A stretch of DNA of 64,000 nt, taken from contig NZ_WRPP01000011.1 of NCBI RefSeq assembly GCF_009760405.1, positions 124,001-188,000 of the forward strand, written 5' to 3'. The translations under genes and the position numbers were made by a program. The stretch is from Nocardia terrae (GTDB taxonomy: Bacteria; Actinomycetota; Actinomycetes; Mycobacteriales; Mycobacteriaceae). Shown piece after piece: positions 43,699 to 52,700 of the stretch (position 1 is its first letter; the number at the start of each line of letters is the position of its first letter). Under the pieces are notes generated by a model. The model saw only the letters and a list, made by a program, of their open reading frames with translations. It did no database searches and had not been told where the DNA came from.

Positions 43699-44013
43699 TC
43701 AGGCAGCCGAGGTGCTGTTGGAGGTGCTCGACGCGGTCGAGGTCGAGGACGCCGCCGGGGTGGAGCTGCTCGAGCTGGAGCTGCCGCTGTCCGACGAGGA
43801 GGTCGAGGACTTGGCCGGCTCGGAGGAGGTCGACCCGTTGCGCGAGTCGGTGCGGTAGAACCCGCTGCCCTTGAAGACGATGCCGACCGAGTTGAACAGC
43901 TTGCGCAGCTTGCCGTTGCACTGGTCGCAGACGGTCAGTGCGTCATCGGAGAAGGACTGCACGATGTCGAACTTGTTGTCGCACTCGGTGCATGCATACG
44001 AGTAAGTAGGCAT
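43699..44013 (-). CDS. FmdB-type zinc-ribbon protein (Ruc homologue)
   Basis: A 104-residue protein. The first 55 residues form the zinc ribbon MPTYSYACTECDNKFDIVQS with CTEC and CDQC pairs. The last 45 residues are almost all Ser/Thr/Ala (SSTSSSDSGSSSSSSSTPAA). M. tuberculosis Rv0991c, in the same position before the formyl-THF cyclo-ligase, is as I recall a redox-regulated chaperone named Ruc with a disordered tail. GGAGG sits seven bases before ATG 44013. Confidence 0.9.
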   Translation of the reverse strand: MPTYSYACTECDNKFDIVQSFSDDALTVCDQCNGKLRKLFNSVGIVFKGSGFYRTDSRNGSTSSEPAKSSTSSSDSGSSSSSSSTPAASSTSTASSTSNSTSAA

Positions 44014-44083
44014 CGGGTAACCTCCACGCTCTTCGTCGAATTAGCACTCTACAGCTGGCAGTGCCAACGCTGCCAATCGGGTG

Positions 44084-44668
44084 TCAATTCCCGATGTGAT
44101 CTTCCAGCCGTCTCAGCCCGCCGAACGGTGTCAGCGCCCACCCCATTCGGTGGTCGTGGGACTCCTCCGGCAAACGCTCCACGAGTTCCGTGTCACGCAC
44201 CACCGCGACCAATCGCGCATCGGCACGGCATGCGCTCAAACTGCGATCGTAATAACCCGCGCCGCGTCCCAATCGGACTCCCCGGTGATCGACCGCCAAT
44301 GCCGGAACCAGAATGGTCGCCGCCATTGCGATCCCATTCGCGATCGGTGCGCCCGCGGGTTCCCGGAGCCCGAAGCGGCCGCGCCGCAATCCCTCCGGAC
44401 CGGTGTACTCGGCCCACTCCAGCGGCCCGGGCTCCCCGGTGACGGGGAGCAGCACCCGCGCGCCCGAGTCGCGCAGCGCGTCCAGCATGGCGAGTGACCC
44501 GGGTTCGCCGCCGACCGGCACGTACGCGCAGACCCAGCCGTCGCCGCCGAGCGCGTGGGCGGCCGCGGCCAGCGCCGCGGCCTCGCGCTCCCGGACGTCG
44601 GCCGGCAGGGTCTTGCGCGCCGCGAGGATCTCCTCGCGCCACGCCCGCTTGTCCCGTTCGCTCGTCAC
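44084..44668 (-). CDS. 5-formyltetrahydrofolate cyclo-ligase
   Basis: A 194-residue enzyme that turns 5-formyl-THF into 5,10-methenyl-THF using ATP. The signature is VRLGRGAGYYDRSLSA near residues 135-150, with KRAWREEILAARKTL at the start and VAVVRDTELVERLPEESHDH near the end. The GTG at 44668 is the probable start. Gene order with fmdB and galU follows Rv0991c-Rv0993. Confidence 0.92.
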   Translation of the reverse strand: MTSERDKRAWREEILAARKTLPADVREREAAALAAAAHALGGDGWVCAYVPVGGEPGSLAMLDALRDSGARVLLPVTGEPGPLEWAEYTGPEGLRRGRFGLREPAGAPIANGIAMAATILVPALAVDHRGVRLGRGAGYYDRSLSACRADARLVAVVRDTELVERLPEESHDHRMGWALTPFGGLRRLEDHIGN

Positions 44669-44690
44669 GCTCCCACCCTAGGGAGCCGCC

Positions 44691-46370
44691 TCAGCGATCC
44701 GAGCGGGGGCGGGTCAGGGTGAAGGTGTCGACGGCCTTCAGCTCGCTGGTCGGCCCGCTGAGGGCGTAGTAGGTGCCGGTGATGGTGGTGTTCCCGCCCG
44801 GCTGCCCCGGGTCGACGTCGAAAGAGCAGAAGCCGTAGGCGTATTCGGCGTCCTTGAAGGCCGACCAGGGCGCGTCCTCGAGCACGTACTTCGGCGTCTT
44901 CTTCCCGGTGGCCGGGTCGACGGCGCCGACGGCGGTGATGACCCGGCACTTGTCGCCGGGGAAGAACAGCTGATTCGAGGGCGCGGAGGTCCCGCCGCCG
45001 CCGATGACCAGGTGCACGGTGCCCTTGCTGGTGTCGACGACATCCTTGCGGGTGTCGACCGGCTTGGGCGTGAGGGTCTCCGAGCCGGTGACCCCGCGCA
45101 CCGGATGCGAACGCTCGTAATGGTGTTCGTGCCCGCACAGCACCAGGTCGACCTGGTACTTGTCGAACAGCGGCAGCCAGTCCTGCCGGACGCCCAGGTC
45201 CGCGCCGTTGAACTTGTCGGCGGAGGAGATGGCGACCTGGTGCATGAACACCACCACCCAGTCGATCCCCTTGTCCGCCCGGGCCTTGGCCAATTCGGTT
45301 TCCAGCCATCGCTTCTGGGCCCCGCCGGAGTAGCCCTTGACGTAGCTGTTGCCGCCGTCCTGCAGGCAGATGTCGTCATTGGCGACCGCGATGACGCGCA
45401 CGCCGCCGACGGTGAACGAGTACCACAGGCCCTTGGCGTGTTCCTCGGCTCCGGCGTCGGGCACCGTGAAATACGTCTGGAACGCCTGGTATCCGATGGG
45501 ACCGTTGCCGCCCTCGTTCTCGTGGTTGCCGGGTGCGGGCATCCACGGCCGGTAGCGCGCCGAGCGGGAGTTGTTGGCCCACCAGTCGTTCCAGGTGCGG
45601 ATGCGGTCGGTGGCGATATTGGCGTAGCAGAGGTCGCCGTTGACCAGGTTGAACAGCGGGGCCAGCGATTCCACCGCGGAGGTGACGTCGCCGGCGTACT
45701 GGGAGCCGAGGTTGTCGTTGAGGGCCTTGCCGTCGACGATCTTGCCGACGGTGGGCGTGCCCTGATCGCCGAAGCTGGTGAACCGGAACTTGGCGCGGCC
45801 CGCGGGCGCGGTGCGGATGGTGCCCAGTTCCGGCGGCGCGCCGTCGTGCCCGGCGGCGTACACGTAGTCGGTGTCGGGGGACAGGCCGGTGATCCGCGCG
45901 TGGTGGGCCTGGATCTCGATGCCCGACTTGGCATCCCGGTAGGTGCGGGTCTGCGCCTGCACGCTGGTGCCGAAACCGGAGTCGGCGGTGCCGTAGCGCA
46001 CGGTGGGCGCGCTGACCGAGCCGGTGGTGTGCCAGCTGACCACGACCTCGCGGGCCGCGTCGGTCCCGAACTGCAGGTGCAGTCCCGAAACCCGCGGCGC
46101 GGCAGCGCGATCGGGGCTGGTGACCAGTTCGGCCGAGCGCGGCCAGGCCGGTGCGGTGGAGCCGTTGCTGCCGCGCAGCGCCACCGCACCGCCCGCGCCG
46201 ACGGCGAGTCCGGCGATGCCCGCGACGGCCGAGGCCCCGAACAATCGGCGGCGGCTCAGGCCGCGCTGCCCCGCGGAACCGGATTGCCCGGCGTCGGGGG
46301 AGCTCACCGGGGGTGTGGCCGAGCTCTCCGGGCCGGAATCTGCGCTGTGGGGATCCTCACGGTCGGTCAT
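44691..46370 (-). CDS. Tat-exported purple-acid-phosphatase-like metallophosphoesterase
   Basis: A 559-residue secreted protein. The Tat signal is LSRRRLFGASAVAGIAGLAV. A fibronectin-III-like domain follows (about residues 90-190), then the metallophosphoesterase with GDQGT, NGDLCYAN, APGNHENEGG, VFMHQ and CGHEHHYERSHP, giving the metal ligands in the usual order. It is similar to purple acid phosphatases and to M. tuberculosis Rv2577. It probably frees phosphate outside the membrane. It sits between formyl-THF cyclo-ligase and galU, unlike in mycobacteria. Confidence 0.92.
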   Translation of the reverse strand: MTDREDPHSADSGPESSATPPVSSPDAGQSGSAGQRGLSRRRLFGASAVAGIAGLAVGAGGAVALRGSNGSTAPAWPRSAELVTSPDRAAAPRVSGLHLQFGTDAAREVVVSWHTTGSVSAPTVRYGTADSGFGTSVQAQTRTYRDAKSGIEIQAHHARITGLSPDTDYVYAAGHDGAPPELGTIRTAPAGRAKFRFTSFGDQGTPTVGKIVDGKALNDNLGSQYAGDVTSAVESLAPLFNLVNGDLCYANIATDRIRTWNDWWANNSRSARYRPWMPAPGNHENEGGNGPIGYQAFQTYFTVPDAGAEEHAKGLWYSFTVGGVRVIAVANDDICLQDGGNSYVKGYSGGAQKRWLETELAKARADKGIDWVVVFMHQVAISSADKFNGADLGVRQDWLPLFDKYQVDLVLCGHEHHYERSHPVRGVTGSETLTPKPVDTRKDVVDTSKGTVHLVIGGGGTSAPSNQLFFPGDKCRVITAVGAVDPATGKKTPKYVLEDAPWSAFKDAEYAYGFCSFDVDPGQPGGNTTITGTYYALSGPTSELKAVDTFTLTRPRSDR

Positions 46371-46570
46371 AGGTGTCAGCTAACAACCGCTGGGTACGAC
46401 GTAGGTCACGGCGCGGCGAACGCCATATGAAATGAACGGGTCGGTCTGCCAGATGGCCCTCGCTCCGGCGTTCGGTGCGCCCTCGCGGCCCCCGCCCCTT
46501 AGGCTCTCGGGGATATCGAGGCGGCCACGAGCCACTTCGGAGCGGATGACGGATGGATAGGGTGAAATTC

Positions 46571-47527
46571 ATGACAGCTAATGGCGGCGGAGCCGTGTCG
46601 CCCAATCAGGGAGCCGATTCGTCGTGCTTCCGCACCGCGGTGGTTCCCGCGGCGGGGCTGGGCACCAGGTTCCTGCCCGCGACCAAGACGGTCCCCAAGG
46701 AGCTGCTGCCGGTGGTCGACACCCCGGGCATCGAATTGGTCGCCGCCGAGGCCGCGGAGTCCGGCGCCAATCGGCTGGTGATCGTGACCTCGCCCGGAAA
46801 GGACGGCGTGGTCGCGCATTTCGTCGAGGACCTGGTGCTGGAGAGCACCCTCGCCGAACGCGGCAAGTTCCATCTGCTCGAGAAGGTCCGCAAGGCCCCC
46901 GGCCTGCTGGACGTCACCTCGGTGGTGCAGGAGGAGCCGCTGGGCCTGGGTCACGCGGTGGCACAGGCGGAATCGGCCCTCGATGACGACGAGACCGCCA
47001 TCGCGGTACTGCTGCCCGACGATCTGGTGCTGCCCTCGGGTGTGCTGGAGTCGATGGCGGAGGTCCGTTCCACCCACGGCGGTTCGGTGCTGTGCGCCAT
47101 CGACGTGCCGAAGGAACAGGTCAGCGCCTACGGCGTTTTCGACGTCGAGGAACTGCCCGGCGAACGCTCCGACGTGCTCAAGGTCAACGGCATGGTGGAG
47201 AAGCCCGCCGTCGAGGACGCCCCCTCCACCTTCACCGCCGCCGGGCGATACCTGTTGGACCGCGCCATCTTCGACGCGCTGCGCCGCATCACCCCGGGCG
47301 CGGGCGGCGAGCTGCAGCTGACCGATGCCATCGCGCTGCTGATCGCGGAGGGTCACCCGGTGCACGTGGTGGTGCATCGTGGGTCGCGGCACGATCTCGG
47401 CAACCCGGGCGGTTATCTTCGTGCTGCGGTCGATTTCGCTTTGGAACGCGAGGAATACGGTCCCGCCCTGCGCGAGTGGCTCGAGCAGCGGCTCGGGCCG
47501 GACTGGAATCCTCAGCTGACCTCGTAG
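46571..47527 (+). CDS. galU: UTP-glucose-1-phosphate uridylyltransferase
   Basis: A 318-residue enzyme making UDP-glucose for trehalose, galactan and lipopolysaccharide-like glycans. Motifs: AVVPAAGLGTRFLPATKTVP, KELLPVVDTPGIELV, LPDDLVL, VNGMVEKPAVEDAPS and GSRHDLGNPGGYLRAAVDFA. GGTGA five bases before ATG 46571 favours that start over ATG 46553. Same order as Rv0993-Rv0994. Confidence 0.94.
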   Translation: MTANGGGAVSPNQGADSSCFRTAVVPAAGLGTRFLPATKTVPKELLPVVDTPGIELVAAEAAESGANRLVIVTSPGKDGVVAHFVEDLVLESTLAERGKFHLLEKVRKAPGLLDVTSVVQEEPLGLGHAVAQAESALDDDETAIAVLLPDDLVLPSGVLESMAEVRSTHGGSVLCAIDVPKEQVSAYGVFDVEELPGERSDVLKVNGMVEKPAVEDAPSTFTAAGRYLLDRAIFDALRRITPGAGGELQLTDAIALLIAEGHPVHVVVHRGSRHDLGNPGGYLRAAVDFALEREEYGPALREWLEQRLGPDWNPQLTS

Positions 47528-47629
47528 GAACAGACCACGCAGGACACGGCGGGCAGTAGTACACGACGGCAGTAATGACACGCGAATCGGTCGCGACGCA
47601 CGCGGCGGGCGAGACAACGGAAGGGCGGC

Positions 47630-48889
47630 ATGCGCTCGGTTGAGGATCAGCAGATCAAGGTGACCGCTGCGGCTGTGGCCCCGCGGCCGGTTCGGGTCGC
47701 GATCAGCGAGGCCCAGGGACTGCTGTGCGCCGAGGATGTGGTGACCGAACGCCCGCTCCCGGGTTTCGATCAGGCCGCCATCGACGGGTACGCCGTGCGC
47801 AGCGTGGATGTCGCCGGAGCGGGCGCGAATATCCGCGACGAGGACGGCAATTCGGTCGACCTGAGCCTGCCCGTGGTCGGTGAGGTGGCCGCGGGTTCGC
47901 GCCAGCCGATCCGGCTGCAGCCGCGTCAGACCGTGCGGGTGGACACCGGTGCGCCGCTGCCCACGCTCGCCGATGCCGTGCTGCCGCTGGAGAACACCGA
48001 CGGCGGCCGGGCCCGGGTCAAGGTCTACGAGCCGGTGCGTTCCGGCGACTACGTGCGGCGCATCGGCGACGACGTGCAGCCCGGTGATCTGGCCGTGCGC
48101 GCGGGCACCATCATCGGCCCGGCCCAGGTGGGCCTGCTGGCCGCGGTGGGCAAGGACAAGGTGCTGGTGCATCCGCGGCCGCGGCTGTCGGTGCTGTCGG
48201 TGGGCGGCGAGCTGGTCGACATCGACCGCACCCCCGGACCGGGCCAGGTCTACGACGTGAACTCCTACGCGCTGGCCGCCGCCGCGCGCGACGCGGGCGC
48301 CGACGTGAACCGGGTCGGCATCGTCAGCGCCGATCCCAAGCGGCTCCGAGATGTGGTGGAGGGCCAGCTGGTTCGCTCCGAGGTGGTCGTGATCGCGGGC
48401 GCGGTCGGCGGCTGGGCCTCCGAGCAGGTGCGCGAGGCCCTGGAGGGCCTGGGCGAGCTGGAGATCACCCGGGTCGCCATGCATCCGGGCTCGGTGCAGG
48501 GTTTCGGCCTGCTGGGCCGCGACGAGGTGCCGACCTTCCTGCTGCCCTCGAATCCGGTTGGCGCGCTGGTGGTTTTCGAGGTCATGGTGCGCCCGCTCAT
48601 CCGGATCGCGCTGGGCCGCCGTCACCCCATGCGGCGGGTGGTGCGGGCGCGCACCATCCTGCCCATCGCCTCGATCCCGGGCCGGCGCGGCTATCTGCGC
48701 GCGCAGCTCATGCGTGACGAGCAGACCGGCGACTATCTGGTGCAGCCGCTGGGCGGCCCGAACGGGGCGTCCTCGCATCTGCTGGCCACCATGGCCGAGG
48801 CCAACAGCTTGATCGTGATCGATCCGGATGTCACCGAGGTGCGCACCGGTGACGAGGTGCGGGTCGCCTTCCTGGCCCAGCGAGGGTAG
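47630..48889 (+). CDS. moeA: MoeA-like molybdopterin molybdotransferase / Glp
   Basis: A 419-residue gephyrin-type protein. It has the MoeA domains: PLPGFDQAAIDGYAVRSVDV, TGAPLPTLADAVLPLENT, LSVLSVGGELVDI, FLLPSNPVGALVVFEVMVRP. The usual S/T-GGVSxGxxD loop is not seen; instead there is VIAGAVGGWASEQVREALEG, as I recall for M. tuberculosis MoeA1. In Corynebacterium the equivalent protein, Glp, binds FtsZ and the membrane receptor GlpR. The matching receptor gene lies two genes downstream here (49826), with rimJ between. So a cell-division role is likely, alone or beside Mo-cofactor synthesis. Confidence 0.88.
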   Translation: MRSVEDQQIKVTAAAVAPRPVRVAISEAQGLLCAEDVVTERPLPGFDQAAIDGYAVRSVDVAGAGANIRDEDGNSVDLSLPVVGEVAAGSRQPIRLQPRQTVRVDTGAPLPTLADAVLPLENTDGGRARVKVYEPVRSGDYVRRIGDDVQPGDLAVRAGTIIGPAQVGLLAAVGKDKVLVHPRPRLSVLSVGGELVDIDRTPGPGQVYDVNSYALAAAARDAGADVNRVGIVSADPKRLRDVVEGQLVRSEVVVIAGAVGGWASEQVREALEGLGELEITRVAMHPGSVQGFGLLGRDEVPTFLLPSNPVGALVVFEVMVRPLIRIALGRRHPMRRVVRARTILPIASIPGRRGYLRAQLMRDEQTGDYLVQPLGGPNGASSHLLATMAEANSLIVIDPDVTEVRTGDEVRVAFLAQRG

Positions 48890-48952
48890 GCCCGCCATGA
48901 TCGGTCAGCGGCCGGAGGCGGCAGCCTGCGTAACCATGGAGGACGCCCGGGC

Positions 48953-49621
48953 ATGGCAGATGGGTACAGCATGAATGTCTTCCGGTCCGCCCAGCATCCG
49001 GGCTGGCCGGCGCATCTGGGACCGGTGCGGGTCGCGGCGGGCACCGTCACGCTGCGGCCGATCCGGCTGCGGGACGCGTCGGCCTGGAGCCGGATCCGGG
49101 TCCGCGACAAGGACTATCTGGAGAAGTGGGAGCCGACCGGCCGCGGCCCGTGGGAGGCCCGCAACCACTCCAGCAACTGGCCGGCCCTGTGGTCCTCGCT
49201 CAAGGCGGAAGCCCGTCGCGGCGCGATGATTCCGTTCGTCATCGAGGTGGACGGCGCGTTCAGCGGCCAGCTGACCGTGGGCAATATCGTGCGCGGCGCG
49301 TTGCGGTCGGCCTGGATCGGCTACTGGGTGTCGAGCGAGCTGAGTGGCCGGGGCGTGGCCACCGCGGCGCTGGCGCTGGGGCTGGACCACTGCTTCGGCG
49401 ATGTCGGGCTGCATCGCGTGGAGGCCACCGTGCGCCCGGAAAACCTTGCCAGCCAGGCGGTTCTGCGCAATGTCGGCTTCCGTGAGGAGGGCCTGCTGCA
49501 GCGCTATCTGGATGTCGACGGCGCCTGGCGCGACCATCTGCTGGTGGGCATGACGGTCGAGGAGGTCTCGGGGACCGTGGTGGACAGGCTGATTCGCGCG
49601 GGACGCGCCACGAAAGCCTGA
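48953..49621 (+). CDS. rimJ: RimJ/RimL-type GNAT N-acetyltransferase
   Basis: A 222-residue acetyltransferase of the Rv0995 type. It contains VTLRPIRLRDASAWSRIRVR, acetyl-CoA-binding strands AWIGYWVSSELSGRGVATAA, and VEATVRPENLASQAVLRNVG FREEG-type sequence, then YLDVDGAWRDHLLVGMTVEE. It may acetylate protein N-termini, perhaps a ribosomal protein. It starts 63 bases after moeA and lies between moeA and glpR, an order kept in Corynebacterium and mycobacteria. ATG 48953 follows GGAGGA; ATG 48971 is an alternative. Confidence 0.87.
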   Translation: MADGYSMNVFRSAQHPGWPAHLGPVRVAAGTVTLRPIRLRDASAWSRIRVRDKDYLEKWEPTGRGPWEARNHSSNWPALWSSLKAEARRGAMIPFVIEVDGAFSGQLTVGNIVRGALRSAWIGYWVSSELSGRGVATAALALGLDHCFGDVGLHRVEATVRPENLASQAVLRNVGFREEGLLQRYLDVDGAWRDHLLVGMTVEEVSGTVVDRLIRAGRATKA

Positions 49622-49825
49622 TAACTCGCTGTGCACTGCCATATCGAGGTCCCGAGTCCGAAGTCGTGTGACTAGTGTTGCGGGTGTGGTCGGCGCGCCT
49701 GTGGGGAATCCTCACGGTGTGGAATTACCCTACGGACGTCGGTGGTGCGTCCGTCTACTTGCCGGTAGGCGCTGCGGTGCACGTCGAAGGGACTATGAGC
49801 TGGGCTGGACGGAGGTGTGACGGCA

Positions 49826-50914
49826 ATGCCGAATTCGATCTTGTGGATCGGTTTGGTGGTGCTGTGGGTCTTCGTGCTGTTCCCCATGCTGGCCAACCGT
49901 CATCCCCGTATCCGTCAGCACACCGACGCCGCCCTCTCGACGCGCGTATTGCATCGCGGTGGTGCGAAGGCTCGCACCAGGAAAGGTCCGGCGACCGGAC
50001 ATGACACCGACCCGGACTACGTGCCGGTTCGCAGAAAGCTTCAGCACCCGAGCGAGGATCCGGAGGATCGGATGACCAGATCGGACGATAGCCCCGCAGC
50101 ATCGGACGAGAAGGAAGTCGACGCCGAGGGTTTCAGTGCGGAGGGTCTCGGTGCGGAGACCCGGGTGATCACCGAAGCGCCCGAGTCCGAAGCGGATTCG
50201 GCCGACACCGCCGCCGAGGCGGAACCGGCCGCCGAGATCGAGTCCGAGACAGCCGAATCCGAGCCGCCCGCCGAAACCGCCACGAACGAGGGCGAACCAG
50301 AGACCGATACCGCCGAGGAGGCGAAGCCCGAACCCCCGCGGCGTGCCCGACCGCCCGCCCTGCGCGCCCCCGGACCAGACCCCGCGGCGAGCCGCGAATC
50401 CGATACCGCCGAATCCGAGGACGAGGACGAGGATTTCGTGCCGTCCCGGCGTGGCCGCGGCGGCTTCGACGCGGAGGCCGACGCTGCGGCCCGCGCCGCC
50501 CGCTACACCTTCCGTCAGCGCGCGGTGCTGGGCCTGGTCCTGGCCACGCTCGCCCTGGCGGCCGCCGGTTTCGCCATCTCGTCGGTCCTTTGGTGGCTGT
50601 GCGCGCTGTCGGGCACCGTCATGGTGGCGTATCTGGCCTATCTACGTAGACAGGTCCGCATCGAGGAGGACATCCGCCGCAGGCGGGTCGCTCGCATGGT
50701 ACGCAAGCGTACCGAGGTCGAGGAGGAGCCTGCCCGCGATCGCCCGCGTCCGGACCGCGAGCAGACCCGCACCCAGCTCCGGCGCGCGGTCCTGGTCGAA
50801 TCCGATGACGAGGACCCGCTTTTCGAGCATCTGGAGCTCTTCGACGCGGCCGAGGCCCGGGCCACCCGCCAGCGGGCCACCGGCGGCCGGGAACGCCGAG
50901 CGGTCGGCGAATAG
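49826..50914 (+). CDS. glpR: GlpR/SepX-type divisome membrane protein
   Basis: A 362-residue protein matching M. tuberculosis Rv0996 in context. Helix one is at the very N-terminus (MPNSILWIGLVVLWVFVLFP). A long acidic disordered linker of about 170 residues follows, then RYTFRQRAVLGLVLATLALA with two further helices, and a charged cytoplasmic tail. The family is called SepX in Streptomyces and GlpR in Corynebacterium, where it binds Glp and FtsZ-ring partners. GGAGG lies ten bases before ATG 49826; GTG 49817 is too close to it. A strong hairpin follows the stop. Confidence 0.85.
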   Translation: MPNSILWIGLVVLWVFVLFPMLANRHPRIRQHTDAALSTRVLHRGGAKARTRKGPATGHDTDPDYVPVRRKLQHPSEDPEDRMTRSDDSPAASDEKEVDAEGFSAEGLGAETRVITEAPESEADSADTAAEAEPAAEIESETAESEPPAETATNEGEPETDTAEEAKPEPPRRARPPALRAPGPDPAASRESDTAESEDEDEDFVPSRRGRGGFDAEADAAARAARYTFRQRAVLGLVLATLALAAAGFAISSVLWWLCALSGTVMVAYLAYLRRQVRIEEDIRRRRVARMVRKRTEVEEEPARDRPRPDREQTRTQLRRAVLVESDDEDPLFEHLELFDAAEARATRQRATGGRERRAVGE

Positions 50915-50930
50915 GACAGGCACGAGAAGA

Positions 50931-50960
50931 GGGGCCCCGATTCGATCGGGGCCCCTTCTC
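50931..50960 (+). terminator. Terminator after glpR
   Basis: GGGGCCCCGAT and ATCGGGGCCCC pair around TCG, followed by TTCTCTATTTC. Confidence 0.8.
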
Positions 50961-50973
50961 TATTTCGGTGGTT

Positions 50974-50990
50974 CGGGGGCGAAGCCCCCG
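50974..50990 (-). terminator. Hairpin downstream of the parB-like gene
   Basis: CGGGGGC and GCCCCCG pair around GAA, 19 bases past the parB-like stop. Confidence 0.5.
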
Positions 50991-51009
50991 AGGGGTGCGA
51001 GAGTTGTTC

Positions 51010-51954
51010 CTACCCGACCGGAATCTGCCGCTCGATCAGTTCGGCGAGGGTGCGCAGTTTCGCGGCGAACTCCCGGGCCGCCACCGGATGATCGGTGGAG
51101 CCCTTGACCACCTTCTGGGTGAGCGCGGCGAGCCGGGATTCGACGGAGCTGAACACGTCCGGATCGGTCGGCTGCTCCTCGATCAGATCCCCGCGCAGCC
51201 ACGCCTGCAGCCGCTCGATCACCGCGTGCTCCTCGTAGTCGCGCGGCAGCACCGCGACGGCCTCGCGGAGCTTGCCCGCGGTGACCTTCACATCGGCGGC
51301 CAGCGTCGTGTACACGGTGACCGCCGCCTCCTCGCCGTGGGCCGCGGCCACCGGCAGCAGCTCGCGGATCTGTCCCTCGTTGATGGACGGCGCGACCGGA
51401 TGCAGCCGCGCGGCCAGCGGCCAGGCGCGGATCAGCTTGTGCGCGTAGGACCGCTGCATGTCCCAGCGCTTCTCGACGTAGTCGTCGAAGGTGGCGTGCT
51501 CGGCGCGGTAGAGCCGGCCGTCGCGCACGATCTGCAGCGCGCGCCCGGCGGTCCAGAAGGCCACCCGCAGGGCGTCGATGGAGGATTCGCAGACCTCGAG
51601 CTGTTCGCTCTCGGACCGGCTGAGCGGACCCTCGCCGCCCGCGACGGGCAGCGGCATGTCGAGCACCGAGGGGGCTGGAGCCGGCGGTGCCGGATCGGGC
51701 CGTGTGGGTGCGGGTTTCGCGACCGCCGCCACGGCCGGCCGGGCGGGTGCGGCCGTGGTGGCGGCTTCCGGCTCGACCTCGGTTTTCGCCGGGGACAGCA
51801 GGACCGCGGTGGCCGCCTTCGACAGTTGCGGCGTGCGCGGCCATTTGGCGTCGCGCAGGGGCGAGACCGGGGGAGTGTGCTCGGCCTCGTCGGAGAGCGG
51901 GTTGCGGCCCAGCCCTCCACCGCCGATGGAACTCTTGCGGCGCTGCGGCGGCAT
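51010..51954 (-). CDS. ParB-like / plasmid-partition-type protein
   Basis: A 314-residue protein. Residues 1-110 are disordered and Pro/Ala-rich. Then comes a helical part: SSIDALRVAFWTAGRALQIV, AEHATFDDYVEKRWDMQRSY, AHKLIRAWPLAARLHPVA. The pattern F-DYVE-RW-M-RSYA-LI-A is like the helix-turn-helix proteins next to parA on actinobacterial plasmids. It ends in helices (ALTQKVVKGSTDHPVAAREF). Its ATG shares one base with the parA stop (TGATG), so the pair is translated together. DNA binding is inferred; the palindrome at 52837 is a candidate target. Confidence 0.75.
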   Translation of the reverse strand: MPPQRRKSSIGGGGLGRNPLSDEAEHTPPVSPLRDAKWPRTPQLSKAATAVLLSPAKTEVEPEAATTAAPARPAVAAVAKPAPTRPDPAPPAPAPSVLDMPLPVAGGEGPLSRSESEQLEVCESSIDALRVAFWTAGRALQIVRDGRLYRAEHATFDDYVEKRWDMQRSYAHKLIRAWPLAARLHPVAPSINEGQIRELLPVAAAHGEEAAVTVYTTLAADVKVTAGKLREAVAVLPRDYEEHAVIERLQAWLRGDLIEEQPTDPDVFSSVESRLAALTQKVVKGSTDHPVAAREFAAKLRTLAELIERQIPVG

Positions 51955-52700
51955 CAGGCGGACACCTCCACCGGAATGTGCGCGGTCTGCGCGGCATTCA
52001 GATAGGCCCGCACGAGTTCCTCGCCGACGGCGCGATATTCGCCGAGATCCTCGATCGGATTCTCGGCTCCGTCGCCGACCTCGCCGTCGGCGGCTTCGCG
52101 ATACCACTTCCAGGCGCTGACATAGGAGTCGAACACCTCGTATCCGGCGTCCTCCAGATTGCCGCGCTGGGTGCGGTATTCGGTCGATACGTTCACGCCG
52201 TTCTTCATCGTGACCGGCACCTTGGTCATGAGTACCCGGACCCGGATGGCGCGATCGTTCTCCGCCGCGGCCTCTTCCGCGGCCCGATATGTACTCGGGA
52301 CGCGCTTCACCTCCGAGGGGCTGACGCTGGTGACCAGAATCAGTTCGTCACTCACCGGTACGGCGGCCTTGAAGATATCGGCCGATTCGCCGCCGGCGTC
52401 GACAATGATGACGTCGTAATTCCGGGAATTGTCGGTGATGCAGTCGTTCACGTGCCGGGACGGGAAGGCCAGCAGTTCGAAGGGGATCTCGACTTCGGCC
52501 TTCTGTAAGCGCCGATACCAGGAATAGCCGGTCTGGCTGAGCGGATCGGCGTCGATCACGAGCACTCGAAGTTCGTGCACGGTAGCGAAATATGAGGCGA
52601 GGAAGAAGGCGGAGGTCGTCTTGCCCACGCCGCCTTTGAGATTCCCGAGGGTCACCACGAGCGGTTCGGGAAGATTCGGTAGTACACCGGATTCGGTCAT
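51954..52700 (-). CDS. parA: ParA-family ATPase
   Basis: A 248-residue ParA/MinD-type ATPase. The deviant Walker A is GNLKGGVGKTTSAFFLAS, Walker A' is VIDADPLSQTG, and Walker B is YDVIIVDAGGES. SVSPSEVKRVPSTYRAAEEA follows. It should drive segregation of DNA or another cargo together with the downstream ParB-like protein. GGAGGA precedes ATG 52700 by six bases. It is not the main chromosomal parA, which lies near oriC with soj/gidB. Its setting here suggests an old integrated plasmid or a dedicated system. Confidence 0.9.
   Translation of the reverse strand: MTESGVLPNLPEPLVVTLGNLKGGVGKTTSAFFLASYFATVHELRVLVIDADPLSQTGYSWYRRLQKAEVEIPFELLAFPSRHVNDCITDNSRNYDVIIVDAGGESADIFKAAVPVSDELILVTSVSPSEVKRVPSTYRAAEEAAAENDRAIRVRVLMTKVPVTMKNGVNVSTEYRTQRGNLEDAGYEVFDSYVSAWKWYREAADGEVGDGAENPIEDLGEYRAVGEELVRAYLNAAQTAHIPVEVSA

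Noticed and set aside
46499..48898. A 799-codon antisense open frame across galU and moeA
   Set aside because: Both sense genes are clearly recognised; the antisense product is a composition artefact.
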